In this document: one piece after another, positions 1-8,731 of the stretch | Layout of the letters: every line of letters begins with the position of its first letter | Numbering within the stretch: the stretch's first letter is position 1 | NCBI RefSeq assembly: GCF_026967985.1 | Contig: NZ_JAPVBJ010000012.1 | Location: forward strand, 1 to 64,000 | Direction of reading: 5' to 3' | Length of the DNA stretch: 64,000 bases | Origin: Modestobacter sp. VKM Ac-2984 | GTDB taxonomy: Bacteria > Actinomycetota > Actinomycetes > Mycobacteriales > Geodermatophilaceae | The notes under the pieces: generated by a model | Databases searched by the model: none | What the model saw: only the letters and a program-made list of their open reading frames with translations | What the model was told of the DNA's origin: nothing | Position numbers and translations under genes: made by a program

Positions 1-710
<710 letters not shown>

Positions 711-770
711 CAGGGGCCCCGTCGTCGCGAGCTCCAGGTGAGCCGCGGGACGGGACCGGACAGTGCCTCC

Positions 771-801
771 GCGGCCGGTGACCCGATGGGTCACCGGCCG
801 C
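771..801 (+). terminator. strong hairpin, probable sigA terminator
   Basis: Perfect 14-bp stem (GCGGCCGGTGACCC at 771-784 with its complement at 788-801) and a 3-nt loop, 60 bp after the sigA stop. There is no T-tract, which is usual in high-GC actinobacteria. Confidence 0.7.
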
Positions 802-896
802 TGGCGTGTCCGGCGCCGGGAGCGTCCGCACCGCTCCCAACGGGTGACGGGACGGTGTACGACGGCACGCATCGGGTAGACGGCGTAACGTGGGCG

Positions 897-986
897 ATGT
901 CAGAACAGCAGCGGACCCACACACCGACAGCCGGTGACAGCACCACCAAGCACGTGTTCCATCCGGACCCAGTTCCGAACCAGTGA
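897..986 (+). CDS. possible leaderless small ORF, 29 aa, unrecognised
   Basis: An ATG at 897 follows a TAACGT hexamer (886-891) by 5 nt, close to the leaderless -10/start spacing seen at several genes in this window. The product would be 29 residues, hydrophilic, with no membrane segment and no known motif. It could be a translated small protein, an upstream ORF for the gene at 1150, or chance. Only the promoter-like spacing supports it. Confidence 0.2.
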   Translation: MSEQQRTHTPTAGDSTTKHVFHPDPVPNQ

Positions 987-1149
987 CGTCCCCTGCTGAC
1001 CCGCTCCATCCGCACCTCGAGTGTCACGGCCGCATCTCATTCGGCGAGTCCGTGCACAACAGGAGCCGGAACGGGAACACGAGGGGCCATCCTGGCGCTG
1101 TGCAGGAGGCCGATCCGCAGCCGCGGGTCCGTGCGGTAGAGAGCGAGTG

Positions 1150-1374
1150 ATGAGCCAGATGACCCAGACGCTGACGACGACCCCGCCCACCGAAGAACTC
1201 GTCGTTCCCTTCCACTGCGACCGTTGCGGTGCTCTGGCCAAGGTGCGCGTGGTCCTCCCGAGTGGGAGTGACCTCGTCTTCTGTGGACACCACGCACGTG
1301 AGTACGAGGACAAGCTCCGCGACATCGCAGCCGACATCATCGAGACCGACGGCGAGGCGCGCCTCTCCAACTGA
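1150..1374 (+). CDS. DUF7455-type small zinc-ribbon protein, 74 aa
   Basis: A 74-residue protein with a CDRCG pair near residue 22 and a CGHH pair about 25 residues later, a layout that suggests one bound zinc ion. The middle (AKVRVVLPSGSDLVFCGHHAREYEDKL, split here as AKVRVVLPSGSDL and FCGHHAREYEDKL) fits the DUF7455 family, found beside sigA in many actinobacteria. Its role is unknown. The ATG at 1150 is chosen because the conserved part begins soon after; a GTG directly before it (1147) is an equal alternative. Its likely terminator is the 15-bp hairpin at 1416-1474. Confidence 0.75.
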   Translation: MSQMTQTLTTTPPTEELVVPFHCDRCGALAKVRVVLPSGSDLVFCGHHAREYEDKLRDIAADIIETDGEARLSN

Positions 1375-1415
1375 GTGGGGCAACTATCGTCGCGCCAGCG
1401 ATGAAGCCCTCACCC

Positions 1416-1474
1416 GACGAAGCCGCCGACAGTCCGAACCCGCACCGCGGAGACGGGGAGTCGGCGGCTTCGTC
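1416..1474 (+). terminator. perfect 15-bp inverted repeat after the DUF7455 gene
   Basis: GACGAAGCCGCCGAC at 1416-1430 has its exact reverse complement at 1460-1474, with a 29-nt loop. It lies 41 bp past the stop at 1374 and before the ATG at 1521. Translating through it from the upstream ATG (1401) gives codons with many A/T third positions, unlike the rest of the next gene, which argues that it is non-coding. Confidence 0.6.
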
Positions 1475-1520
1475 GTCCTCAGGACCGGATGCCGGTCCCC
1501 CTCGAGCCGGAGATCGACCG

Positions 1521-3953
1521 ATGCCGCAGGAACCCCGCGGGGTCTCGGACACCGTGCGCCTGCAACCCGACGGCACCGTCGGCAGCAGCCGCCCGGGGCC
1601 CCCCGCACCGCCGGCCCCGCCCACCGCGGGGCCCGTGGATGCCGACGCATCGGTCGCGGCCGACCCGCCGGCACCCGCCGGCGCCGCTGAGGACACTGAG
1701 GCCCAGCAGCCCGCAGACGCCACAGAGACGACGGACGCCGCAGAGCCGTCGGACGCCGTGGAGCCCGCTAGCGCCCCACCGCCCGGGGACACCCCGCAGC
1801 CCGGGGACACCCCGCAGCCCGGGGACACCCCGCAGCCCGGGGACACCCAGGTGATCGGTCCGCCCGTCGACGGTGACGTCGCCCCGCCGCCCGCCGCACC
1901 GGGGCAGCCCCCGGTCACCTCGCCACCCGCACCGGTGGCTGAGACCACCTCGCCGGCCGACTCCCCGACCATCTCGGATGCCCCCGTGGCCGGGTCGGCG
2001 GTCGAGGACACCGCCGTCGTCACCCGGGTGGACTCCCCGCCCCCGGCACCCGGGACCGGTCCTGGCGACGGGGCGCGCCCGGCGCCCCCGGCCGGGTCCT
2101 CGTCCGCCGCCGACCAGGGCGGGCCCGGCGGACCGCCGCCGGCGGACCCCTCCTCCGGCGGGGACGCGAGTGGCGAGGGCCCTGCCTGGCGGCGACGCCG
2201 AGTGCTCGTCCCGGCGGCCGCGCTCCTCGCCCTGGGCGTCCTCTACGGCGCCGACCTGGCCCTCGCCGGCGGGGACGTGCCCCGCGGGACGGTCGTCGGT
2301 GGTGTCGACGTGGGCGGCCTCTCCCCCGCTGCCGCCGCGCAGCGGCTGGAGGGCGACCTGGCGCCCAAGGTCGCCGCGGACCACCCCGTGGTGGCCGACG
2401 ACGTGACGGGCGTGCTGCACCCGGCGACGGCCGGGATCGCCCTGGACGTGCCGGCCACCGTCGACGCCGTCGACGACCAGCCGCTCAACCCGTGGACCCG
2501 GTTCACCTCGCTGTTCGGCGACCGCGAGGTCGACGCCGTCCTCACCGGTGACGAGACCGCTCTGGCGGCGCAGGTCGACCAGCTGGCCGCCACCGTCGAC
2601 CGGGCGCCGGTCGACGCCACGATCACGATCAACGGCACCGAGCCGTCGATCGTGGAGCCGGTCGACGGCCGCACGCTCGACCGGGCCGGCGCCGCCGAGG
2701 CGATCACCGCGACGCTGGCCGCAGGTGGTGCGGTCGACGAGCCGATCGAACTGCCGGTCGACGTCACCGAGGTCCAGGTCCAGGCCGAGGAGGCCGAGCG
2801 GGTGCTGCAGGAGACGGTGACCCCGGCTCTCTCGGCGCCGGTCACCGTGGTCGGCCCCGACGGCCCGGAGTCCGTGGAGATCCCGGTCACCGCGATCGCC
2901 GCGTCGCTCACGTTCACCCCGCAGGAGGACGGCACCCTCGCCGCCGGCATCGACCCGGCTGCGCTCCAGGCGGAGGTGGGCGAGGACTTCGGCGTCTTCG
3001 GCTCCCCCGCCCAGGACGCCCGGTTCGAGGTCTCCGGGGACACGATCGCCATCGTCCCGTCGGTCGACGGCCAGGGCATCAACCCGGTCGAGCTGGCCGA
3101 CCAGCTGCTCCCGGTGCTCTCCGAGCCGGCCCCGCGCACGGTCACCGGCGTGCTCGGCCCGGTGCCGGCGTCCCTCACGACCGAGCAGGCGCAGGCGCTG
3201 GGGATCACCGAGAAGGTGAGCTCGTTCACCACCGAGTTCACCAACCAGGCCAGTGGTACGAACATCCGGGTCGTGGCAGAAGAGGTCGACGGTGCCCTCG
3301 TCCGGCCGGGCGAGACCTTCAGCCTCAACGGCTACACCGGTCCCCGCGGCACGGCGCAGGGCTACGTCCCGGCAGCGGTGATCAGCGGCGGTGAGCTGTC
3401 CCAGGCGGTGGGCGGTGGGATCAGCCAGTTCGCGACCACGATGTTCAACGCCGTGTTCTTCGCCGGGCTGGAGGACGTCTACCACAAGCCGCACAGCTTC
3501 TACATCAGCCGCTACCCGGCGGGACGCGAGGCCACGGTCTACGAGGGGCAGATCGACCTCAAGTGGCGCAATGACACCGACACCGGCATCTACGTCCAGA
3601 CCGAGTGGACCCCCAGCTCGCTGACGGTCACCTTCTGGGGCACGAAGTACTACGACATCGAGTCGATCAGCAGCGCGCGCCGCAACATCCGGGAGCCCGC
3701 CGTCCAGGAGAAGGTGGACGACGGCAACTGCATCCCGCAGTCCGGGGCGCGCGGCTTCGACATCACCGTGACCCGGGTGTTCCGGGACCTCGCCAGCGAG
3801 GCTGAGCTGCGTCGCGAGGACTTCGACACCCGCTACGCGGCCGAGGCGATCATCACCTGCGTGCCCCCGCCCGAGCCGCCCGCCGACCCGGCTGCCGACG
3901 CAGCAGCGGGCGGGACGGTGCCGACCACCCCGCCGCCGGCCCCGGCCGGCTGA
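1521..3953 (+). CDS. VanW family cell-wall protein with disordered N-terminus and one membrane anchor
   Basis: About 810 aa from the ATG at 1521, which has GGAG 8 nt upstream; an in-frame ATG at 1401 would add 40 residues but runs through a perfect hairpin. Residues 1-220 are Pro/Ala/Asp/Thr-rich and disordered, with PGDTPQ repeats. A single membrane segment follows (VLVPAAALLALGVLYG, about 228-248), then a region like the YoaR-type putative peptidoglycan-binding domain, then the VanW domain (about 565-700) with RPGETFSLNGYTGPR and GGGISQFATTMFNAVF. Family members are cell-envelope proteins of poorly known function, named after a vancomycin-resistance accessory protein. The long tail probably stays in the cytoplasm with the catalytic or binding part outside. 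No resistance genes are nearby. Confidence 0.85.
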   Translation: MPQEPRGVSDTVRLQPDGTVGSSRPGPPAPPAPPTAGPVDADASVAADPPAPAGAAEDTEAQQPADATETTDAAEPSDAVEPASAPPPGDTPQPGDTPQPGDTPQPGDTQVIGPPVDGDVAPPPAAPGQPPVTSPPAPVAETTSPADSPTISDAPVAGSAVEDTAVVTRVDSPPPAPGTGPGDGARPAPPAGSSSAADQGGPGGPPPADPSSGGDASGEGPAWRRRRVLVPAAALLALGVLYGADLALAGGDVPRGTVVGGVDVGGLSPAAAAQRLEGDLAPKVAADHPVVADDVTGVLHPATAGIALDVPATVDAVDDQPLNPWTRFTSLFGDREVDAVLTGDETALAAQVDQLAATVDRAPVDATITINGTEPSIVEPVDGRTLDRAGAAEAITATLAAGGAVDEPIELPVDVTEVQVQAEEAERVLQETVTPALSAPVTVVGPDGPESVEIPVTAIAASLTFTPQEDGTLAAGIDPAALQAEVGEDFGVFGSPAQDARFEVSGDTIAIVPSVDGQGINPVELADQLLPVLSEPAPRTVTGVLGPVPASLTTEQAQALGITEKVSSFTTEFTNQASGTNIRVVAEEVDGALVRPGETFSLNGYTGPRGTAQGYVPAAVISGGELSQAVGGGISQFATTMFNAVFFAGLEDVYHKPHSFYISRYPAGREATVYEGQIDLKWRNDTDTGIYVQTEWTPSSLTVTFWGTKYYDIESISSARRNIREPAVQEKVDDGNCIPQSGARGFDITVTRVFRDLASEAELRREDFDTRYAAEAIITCVPPPEPPADPAADAAAGGTVPTTPPPAPAG
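1782..1850 (+). repeat. 18-bp tandem repeat encoding PGDTPQ
   Basis: Three identical 18-bp units (1782-1799, 1800-1817, 1818-1835) plus a partial fourth, in frame in the disordered N-terminal region of the VanW protein. Exact unit identity suggests recent slippage and variable copy number. Confidence 0.85.
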
Positions 3954-3997
3954 CGCCGGAGGACGGACGCCGAGGGACCGGGGACATCCCGGCCGTG

Positions 3998-4003
3998 CAC
4001 ACT
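3998..4003 (+). promoter_or_regulatory. -10-like hexamer CACACT, leaderless start at 4010
   Basis: CACACT lies exactly 6 nt before the GTG at 4010. The same geometry (second base A, sixth base T, 6 nt, start codon) recurs at eight other genes here. Confidence 0.5.
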
Positions 4004-4009
4004 GGACCC

Positions 4010-5095
4010 GTGGCCTCCGTCGTCCGTCGCAGCTCAGCGGAGCGCGCAGGCGAACGGGAGGCCGACGCCACCGACCCGGCACCGGCCACCGACCAGCCCA
4101 CCGAGCAGGAGCCCGGGCGCACCGACAGACCGCCCCGGCGGGGGCTGGCCGCCCGGCTGCCGACGTTCCTGCGGGTGCCGCTCCAGGTGCTCGGCCGCAC
4201 GCTGGCCAAGGCCTGGAACGACCGGATCCTGGGGCTGTCGGCGGAGGCGGCCTTCTGGCAGATCCTCTCGATCCCCCCGCTGCTCATCGGCTTGCTGGGC
4301 TCGCTGGGCTACCTCAGCTCCTGGATCGGCACGGCCCCGGTGGCCCAGATCGAGGCCGAGCTGCTCAGCGCCGCGACCGAGGCGCTGACCCCTCGGGTGG
4401 TGAACGAGCTGGTCCAACCGACGCTCGACGACATCCTCGGGCCGGGTCGGCTGGACATCGTGAGCCTCGGCTTCGTGGTCTCACTGTGGGCCGGTTCCTC
4501 GGCCACGGCGACGTTCCTCAACACCGTCGTCATCGCCTACGACCAGCGGGACGTGCGGGGGCCGATCCGTACCCGGTTGATGGCGCTGTGGCTGTTCGTC
4601 ATCGGCCTGGTGCTCGCCGTGCTGACCCTGCCGCTGCTGGTGCTGGGCCGGGGCACCCTGGTGCAGCTCATGCCCACCGAGTGGCAGGACACCGCCACGC
4701 TGCTGGTCAACGCCGTGTACTGGCCGTTGGTGGTGATCGCCCTGGTCCTGGGACTGACCAGCTTCTACCACGTCATCCTGCCGCGACGGCTCCCCTGGAC
4801 CAGGCACCTGCTCGGCGGGTGCTTCGCGGTCGCCTTCTTCATCGGCGCCGCGGTGTTGCTGCGCAGCTACGTGGCCGACATCCTCACCGTGGCCCTGCCC
4901 TACGGTGCGCTGGCCGCACCGATCGCGGCGCTGCTGTTCTGCTTCCTGCTCGGGATGTCGCTGCTCCTGGGCGCCGAGCTGAACGCCACCATCGAGGCGT
5001 GGTGGCCGGCTCCGCGCCCCCGGCACGACCAGCGCCGGCAGCGCCGGCGGGCGGCGAAGATCGAGCTCGAGGCGCAGAAGCTCGGCCTGCGGTAG
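4010..5095 (+). CDS. YihY/BrkB family integral membrane protein (first of two)
   Basis: About 361 aa from the GTG at 4010, which fits a leaderless promoter; a GTG at 3995 would add five residues. A charged, Pro-rich N-terminus (about 60 residues) precedes the YihY/BrkB core, with LSAEAAFWQILSIPPLLIGL as first membrane segment and about six membrane helices. The family was once called ribonuclease BN, but that assignment has been withdrawn; its function is unknown and a transport or envelope role is assumed. The C-terminus is basic (RRQRRRAAK). A second, distinct member is at 54780-55757. Confidence 0.85.
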   Translation: MASVVRRSSAERAGEREADATDPAPATDQPTEQEPGRTDRPPRRGLAARLPTFLRVPLQVLGRTLAKAWNDRILGLSAEAAFWQILSIPPLLIGLLGSLGYLSSWIGTAPVAQIEAELLSAATEALTPRVVNELVQPTLDDILGPGRLDIVSLGFVVSLWAGSSATATFLNTVVIAYDQRDVRGPIRTRLMALWLFVIGLVLAVLTLPLLVLGRGTLVQLMPTEWQDTATLLVNAVYWPLVVIALVLGLTSFYHVILPRRLPWTRHLLGGCFAVAFFIGAAVLLRSYVADILTVALPYGALAAPIAALLFCFLLGMSLLLGAELNATIEAWWPAPRPRHDQRRQRRRAAKIELEAQKLGLR

Positions 5096-5107
5096 CCGGC
5101 CCTCGAA

Positions 5108-5335
5108 TCACTTCTTGAGCTGGTTGTAGACCTCCTTGCAGGCCGGGCACACCGGGCTGCCGGGCTTGGGGGTCTTGGTCACCGGGAAGACCTCGCCGCA
5201 CAGCGCCTCGACCATCGTCCCCATGACCGCGCTCTCGGCGATCCTGTTCTTCTTGACGTAGTGGAAGACCTCGTTGGCGTTGCCGGTGTCGGACTCGCGG
5301 ACGTCCGGGCGCTCGAGGATGTCGGCGCTGCTCAT
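5108..5335 (-). CDS. DUF3039 domain protein, 75 aa
   Basis: A 75-residue protein. The core EVFHYVKKNRIAESAVMGT, then ALCGEVF and CPACKEVYNQL, is the DUF3039 pattern of actinobacteria. Three cysteines (ALCGE and CPAC) with the upstream His (FHYV) could bind zinc, as proposed for this family. The ATG at 5335 has GAGGGAG about 6 nt upstream. It ends 12 bp from the stop of the convergent YihY gene and diverges from psuG. Function unknown. Confidence 0.85.
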   Translation of the reverse strand: MSSADILERPDVRESDTGNANEVFHYVKKNRIAESAVMGTMVEALCGEVFPVTKTPKPGSPVCPACKEVYNQLKK

Positions 5336-5394
5336 GAGCTGCTCCCTCAGTTCTCGGTTTCGGGCCGGGATCCGGTCCGTGACGGGCTGCCCAC

Positions 5395-5400
5395 CATGAT
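5395..5400 (+). promoter_or_regulatory. -10-like hexamer CATGAT, leaderless start of psuG
   Basis: CATGAT is followed by exactly 6 nt and the GTG start at 5407; no ribosome binding site precedes the start. Confidence 0.45.
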
Positions 5401-5406
5401 GGCAGG

Positions 5407-6333
5407 GTGCCGAGCTCCCCCATCAGTCCGTCCGTCCTCTCCCCCGAGGTGGCCGACGCGCTCATCGCCGGCCGGCCGGTGGTGGCACTGGAGAGCACGC
5501 TGCTGGCGCACGGCCTGCCCCGCCCGCAGAACCGGGCGGCGGCCGACCAGGTCGAGAACGCCGTCCGCGCCGGTGGCGCCGTCCCGGCAACCATCGCCGT
5601 AGTGGACGGCGTGCCCCACGTCGGGCTGACCGCGGCGCAGGTGGACCGGGTGTGCGCCGACCCGGAGCTCGCCAAGCTCGGCGTCCGTGACCTGCCGGTC
5701 GCGCTGGCGCTGGGGCACAGCGGCGCGACCACGGTCTCCAGCACCGCCCTGCTCGCCGCCCGCGCCGGGATCGGCGTCTTCGCCACCGGCGGGCTCGGCG
5801 GGGTGCACCGGCACGCCGCGGAGACCTTCGACGAGTCCGCGGACCTGGTGGCTCTGGCCCGCACCTCACTGGTCGTCGTCTGCGCCGGGGTCAAGTCGAT
5901 CCTCGACGTCCCGGCGACGCTGGAGCGGCTGGAGTCCCTGTCGGTCACCGTCGTCGGCTGGCGCACGAACCGGTTCCCCGGCTTCTACGTCACCGACTCC
6001 GGCTCCCCGGTCGACTGGTCGGTGGCCTCCGCCGGCGAAGCGGCCCGGGTGTTCGCCGCCCGCCGCGAGCTCGTGCCCGGCGCGGTGGTGGTGGCCAACC
6101 CGCTCCCGGTCGACGAACAGCTGGACACCGAGCTGCACGACCGGGTGATCGCCGACGCGCTGGCTGCGGCGGACGCCGCCGGCGCACGGGGCAAGGACGT
6201 CACGCCGTTCGTCCTGGGACACCTGCACGATGCCAGCGGCGGCGCGAGCCTGGAGGTCAACGTGCGACTGGTGCTGCGCAACGCCGAACTGGCCGGTCAG
6301 ATCGCGGCCGAGCTCGCCGCGCTCGCCGGCTGA
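5407..6333 (+). CDS. psuG: pseudouridine-5'-phosphate glycosidase PsuG
   Basis: A 308-aa protein, the family's usual length. It opens with VVALESTLLAHGLPRPQN, followed by GAVPATIAVVDGVPHVGL and FATGGLGGVHR, all typical of the PsuG fold, and ends with NVRLVLRNAELAGQIA. PsuG reversibly splits pseudouridine 5'-phosphate into uracil and ribose 5-phosphate in the cytoplasm, using a Mn ion and a catalytic lysine (probably in GVKSILD). The next gene, 8 bp on, encodes the kinase that makes its substrate, so the two form a complete pseudouridine degradation operon, likely serving breakdown of RNA-derived nucleosides. Confidence 0.9.
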   Translation: MPSSPISPSVLSPEVADALIAGRPVVALESTLLAHGLPRPQNRAAADQVENAVRAGGAVPATIAVVDGVPHVGLTAAQVDRVCADPELAKLGVRDLPVALALGHSGATTVSSTALLAARAGIGVFATGGLGGVHRHAAETFDESADLVALARTSLVVVCAGVKSILDVPATLERLESLSVTVVGWRTNRFPGFYVTDSGSPVDWSVASAGEAARVFAARRELVPGAVVVANPLPVDEQLDTELHDRVIADALAAADAAGARGKDVTPFVLGHLHDASGGASLEVNVRLVLRNAELAGQIAAELAALAG

Positions 6334-6341
6334 ACCCGGCC

Positions 6342-7226
6342 GTGACCGCTCCCCCGGTGGTCGTCGTGGGCGACGTCTGCACCGACGTCGTCGTGCTGCT
6401 CGCCGGTCCGCCGGCACCGGGATCGGATCGGCCGGCGTCGATCAGCACGCGGGGAGGCGGCGCCGGGGCGAACGTGGCCGCACACCTGGCAGCGCTCGGC
6501 ACGCCGGTGCTGCTCGCCGGCTGCGTGGGCGCCGACGTCGCCGGGGAGTCGCTGTGCCGTGAGCTGGCGGCCGCGGGAGTGGACCTCGCGGTGCGTGCGG
6601 TGGACGCGGCGTCGACCGGGACGGTCATCAGCCTGGTGGAGCCGGGCGGGGAACGGAGCATGCTGGCCGATCGCGGCGCCAACCTGGCGCTGCGGCCCGC
6701 CGACGTGCCGCCTCCCGTACCCGGCGGGCACCTGCACCTGTCGGGCTACACGCTGCTGGACGCCGCTCCGCGCGCCGCCGGGCTGGCGGCGCTGGCGGCC
6801 GCGCAGCTCGCCGGCTGCACGACCTCGGTCGACCCGGCCTCGATCGGCCCGCTGACCGGTCACGGGGTCGACCGGTGGCTCGCCGACACCGCGGCGGTGA
6901 CGCTGCTGCTGCCCAACGCCGACGAGGCCCGGCTGCTGACCGGGTGCACCGACCCGGAGGCGGCCGCGCGGGAGCTGGCGGCCCGGTACCGGGTGGTGGT
7001 GGTCAGCCTGGGCGCCGACGGTGCGCTGTGGGCGGCCGGCGAGCTGCTCGTGCACCGGCCGGCGCACGCGGCGACGGTGGTGGACACCACGGGCGCCGGT
7101 GACGCCCTCACCGCCGGGGTGCTCGCGGCGTGGACGGCCGCAGGCGGAACTCCGGACCCGGCAGCTGCCCTGGAGGCCGGGCTGGCCCGGGCCGCCACCG
7201 TGGTGGGACGGCCCGGCGCCCGCTGA
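6342..7226 (+). CDS. psuK: PfkB-family kinase, probable pseudouridine kinase PsuK
   Basis: A 294-aa ribokinase-family protein. The N-terminal GGGAGANVAAHLAALG is the PfkB substrate-binding signature and DTTGAGDALTAGVLAAW near residue 250 holds the catalytic Asp and anion hole. The family phosphorylates sugars and nucleosides; specificity for pseudouridine is inferred from the position 8 bp after psuG, with no own promoter visible. The GTG at 6342 is used because it leaves the first beta strand (VVVVGDVCTD) complete. A different nucleoside or sugar is possible. Confidence 0.8.
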   Translation: MTAPPVVVVGDVCTDVVVLLAGPPAPGSDRPASISTRGGGAGANVAAHLAALGTPVLLAGCVGADVAGESLCRELAAAGVDLAVRAVDAASTGTVISLVEPGGERSMLADRGANLALRPADVPPPVPGGHLHLSGYTLLDAAPRAAGLAALAAAQLAGCTTSVDPASIGPLTGHGVDRWLADTAAVTLLLPNADEARLLTGCTDPEAAARELAARYRVVVVSLGADGALWAAGELLVHRPAHAATVVDTTGAGDALTAGVLAAWTAAGGTPDPAAALEAGLARAATVVGRPGAR

Positions 7227-7227
7227 C

Positions 7228-7563
7228 TCACATGTCGATGACGCGGGCCTTGCTGCTGCCGGACTCCAGGATCCGGTCCGGCGCCGGTGGCCGGTAGCGG
7301 TTCATGTCGATCTTCTTCCTCGGCGGCCGGTCGTTGGCCATGACCACGGCGACCCACGGCAGCACCGTGCCGAGGACGGCGAAGACCGCCATCAACCAGA
7401 TGGAGTAGGTGTACGTCATCGCGGCGAGGACGAGGCTGATGCCACGGATGGCCATCGTGATCGCGTAGCGCTTCTTGCGAGCGGCGTGCTGGTCGACCTG
7501 GCTGGGCTCGGCCTCGGTGATGAGGACCGGCTCGTTGCGGCTGCTGGACTGGCTGGAGGCCAC
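7228..7563 (-). CDS. DUF3099 domain membrane protein, 111 aa
   Basis: About 111 aa. The pattern EPVLITEAEPSQVDQHAARK, then KRYAITMAIRGI and two closely spaced membrane helices (about 40-58 and 58-77), matches DUF3099, a small actinobacterial membrane protein of unknown function. The GTG at 7563 was chosen because the family begins shortly before the VLIT segment; the frame stays open much further upstream without meaningful sequence. The C-terminus carries a basic, proline-rich tail. The gene converges on psuK with a 1-bp gap. Confidence 0.75.
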   Translation of the reverse strand: MASSQSSSRNEPVLITEAEPSQVDQHAARKKRYAITMAIRGISLVLAAMTYTYSIWLMAVFAVLGTVLPWVAVVMANDRPPRKKIDMNRYRPPAPDRILESGSSKARVIDM

Positions 7564-7724
7564 GGACGCCCTTCCCTGGACCGGCCGGGGGAAGGGCGGC
7601 GGTGGTCGGCTGGATCGCGCGTCTGGGTGTTTCGACCGGCCCCCGGAGCCCCCGGCTCCTGGGTCCCATGGTGCCACTCGATCGTGCGCGATGCAGCGGT
7701 CCGGCGAGCCGTCCGTGCGGGGCC

Positions 7725-8324
7725 TCAGTCGCTGCCGGCCTTCGCGCCGCGGGCCTCCTTGGCGGCCTGCTTGGCAGCCTGCTTGACGCTGCGCACCTCC
7801 GCCAGCGACACCGGGTCGGTGATGTCGGCGACCGACCGGCGCGACCCCTCCTGGCCGTAGTCGCCGGCGGCCTCCCGCCAGCCCGGCGGGGTGACGCCGC
7901 ACTGCTTGCCCAGCAGCGCCAGGAAGATGGCTGCCTTCTGGGCGCCGAACCCGGGCAGCTCTCGCAGCCGGCGGAGCAGGGTGGCGCCGTCGGGCGCGTC
8001 GGCCCAGACGGCGTCGGCCCGGCCGTCGTACCGCTCGACCAGCGCCCGGGCGAGCTCCTGGGTGCGGCCGGCCATCGACCCGGGGTAGCGGTGCACCGCC
8101 GGCGGGCCGGCGAAGTGCCGCTGCAGCACCTCGGGGTCGCACTCGGCCAGCTGGGCCGCCGACAGCGTCTGCACGCCCATCCGGTCGGCCAGCAGCCGCG
8201 GCCCGGCGAAGGCCCGCTCCATCGGGAACTGCTGGTCCAGCAGCATGCCGATCAGCAGTGCGAGCGGGTCGCGGCTGAGCAGCTCGTCGGCGGCGTCGTC
8301 CTGGGCGATGCGGATCGTCGGCAC
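7725..8324 (-). CDS. HhH-GPD type base excision DNA repair protein, 199 aa
   Basis: A 199-aa protein starting at a GTG. The first 45 residues contain DDAADELLSRDPLALLIGML and LLDQQFPMERAF, followed by a helix-hairpin-helix (LRELPGFGAQKAAIFLALLG) typical of the HhH-GPD glycosylase superfamily, which removes damaged bases. The actinobacterial subfamily is short and without an iron-sulfur cluster: no cysteine cluster is seen here. The C-terminus is Lys/Ala-rich. Two damaged copies of its 5' end lie upstream at 8444-8583 and 10474-10547. Substrate unknown. Confidence 0.85.
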   Translation of the reverse strand: MPTIRIAQDDAADELLSRDPLALLIGMLLDQQFPMERAFAGPRLLADRMGVQTLSAAQLAECDPEVLQRHFAGPPAVHRYPGSMAGRTQELARALVERYDGRADAVWADAPDGATLLRRLRELPGFGAQKAAIFLALLGKQCGVTPPGWREAAGDYGQEGSRRSVADITDPVSLAEVRSVKQAAKQAAKEARGAKAGSD

Positions 8325-8443
8325 GGCGAAGATGGTGCCGTATCGCGATCCTGATGCATTCGCCCGCAGCAGCGACGAGCGAGGTCGAACTCGCCGTCGC
8401 CAGGTACCTGGGGCTCTGACAGCGGCCCGAGCTCCTAGCGGAT

Positions 8444-8583
8444 CCGGGCGCCGGCGAAGGCGACGCTCTCACCGCTTCGTCCACGCATGTCCTGGTCCAG
8501 CAACTGCCGATCAGCAGAGCGCGCGGGTCGCGGCTGAGCAGCTCGTCGGCGGCGTCGTCCTGGGTGATCCGGATCGTCGGCAC
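8444..8583 (-). pseudogene. broken duplicate of the 5' end of the HhH-GPD gene
   Basis: From a GTG at 8583 the reading matches the intact gene (start 8324) almost base for base over about 60 bp: DDAADELLSRDPRALLIG. One base is then missing, shifting the frame to SCWTRTC, and similarity continues only in patches (CGGCGAAGGC). The similarity also extends about 20 bp upstream of the start. It is a truncated, frameshifted copy in tandem orientation with the live gene. The rest of the 8325-8731 interval has no recognisable gene. Confidence 0.8.
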
Positions 8584-8731
8584 GCCTGAGACGGTGCCGT
8601 GCCCCGGTCCGGGTGCGATCGGCTGCCGCAGCGCGGTCCGTCGATGGACGGCGCACTCGACGGACGCCAACGGGACGTGACGGCAGTCGGCGCTGATAGC
8701 ACCCTCCTCGACCGGGAGGTGGTCAGTACAC

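Larger units (their letters stand above)
711..1149. other. 439-bp interval between sigA and the DUF7455 gene
   Basis: This stretch holds the sigA terminator (771-801) and one possible very small leaderless gene (897-986). The longer open frames across it on both strands have no recognisable domain and look like high-GC shadow frames. I see no tRNA or known riboswitch fold. A promoter for the gene at 1150 should lie in the second half, but I cannot place it. Confidence 0.5.

Noticed and set aside
1479-4082. A long open frame on the minus strand across the VanW gene
   Set aside because: It mirrors the real gene and is rich in Arg, Gly and His with no domain. In high-GC DNA antisense frames stay open by chance.
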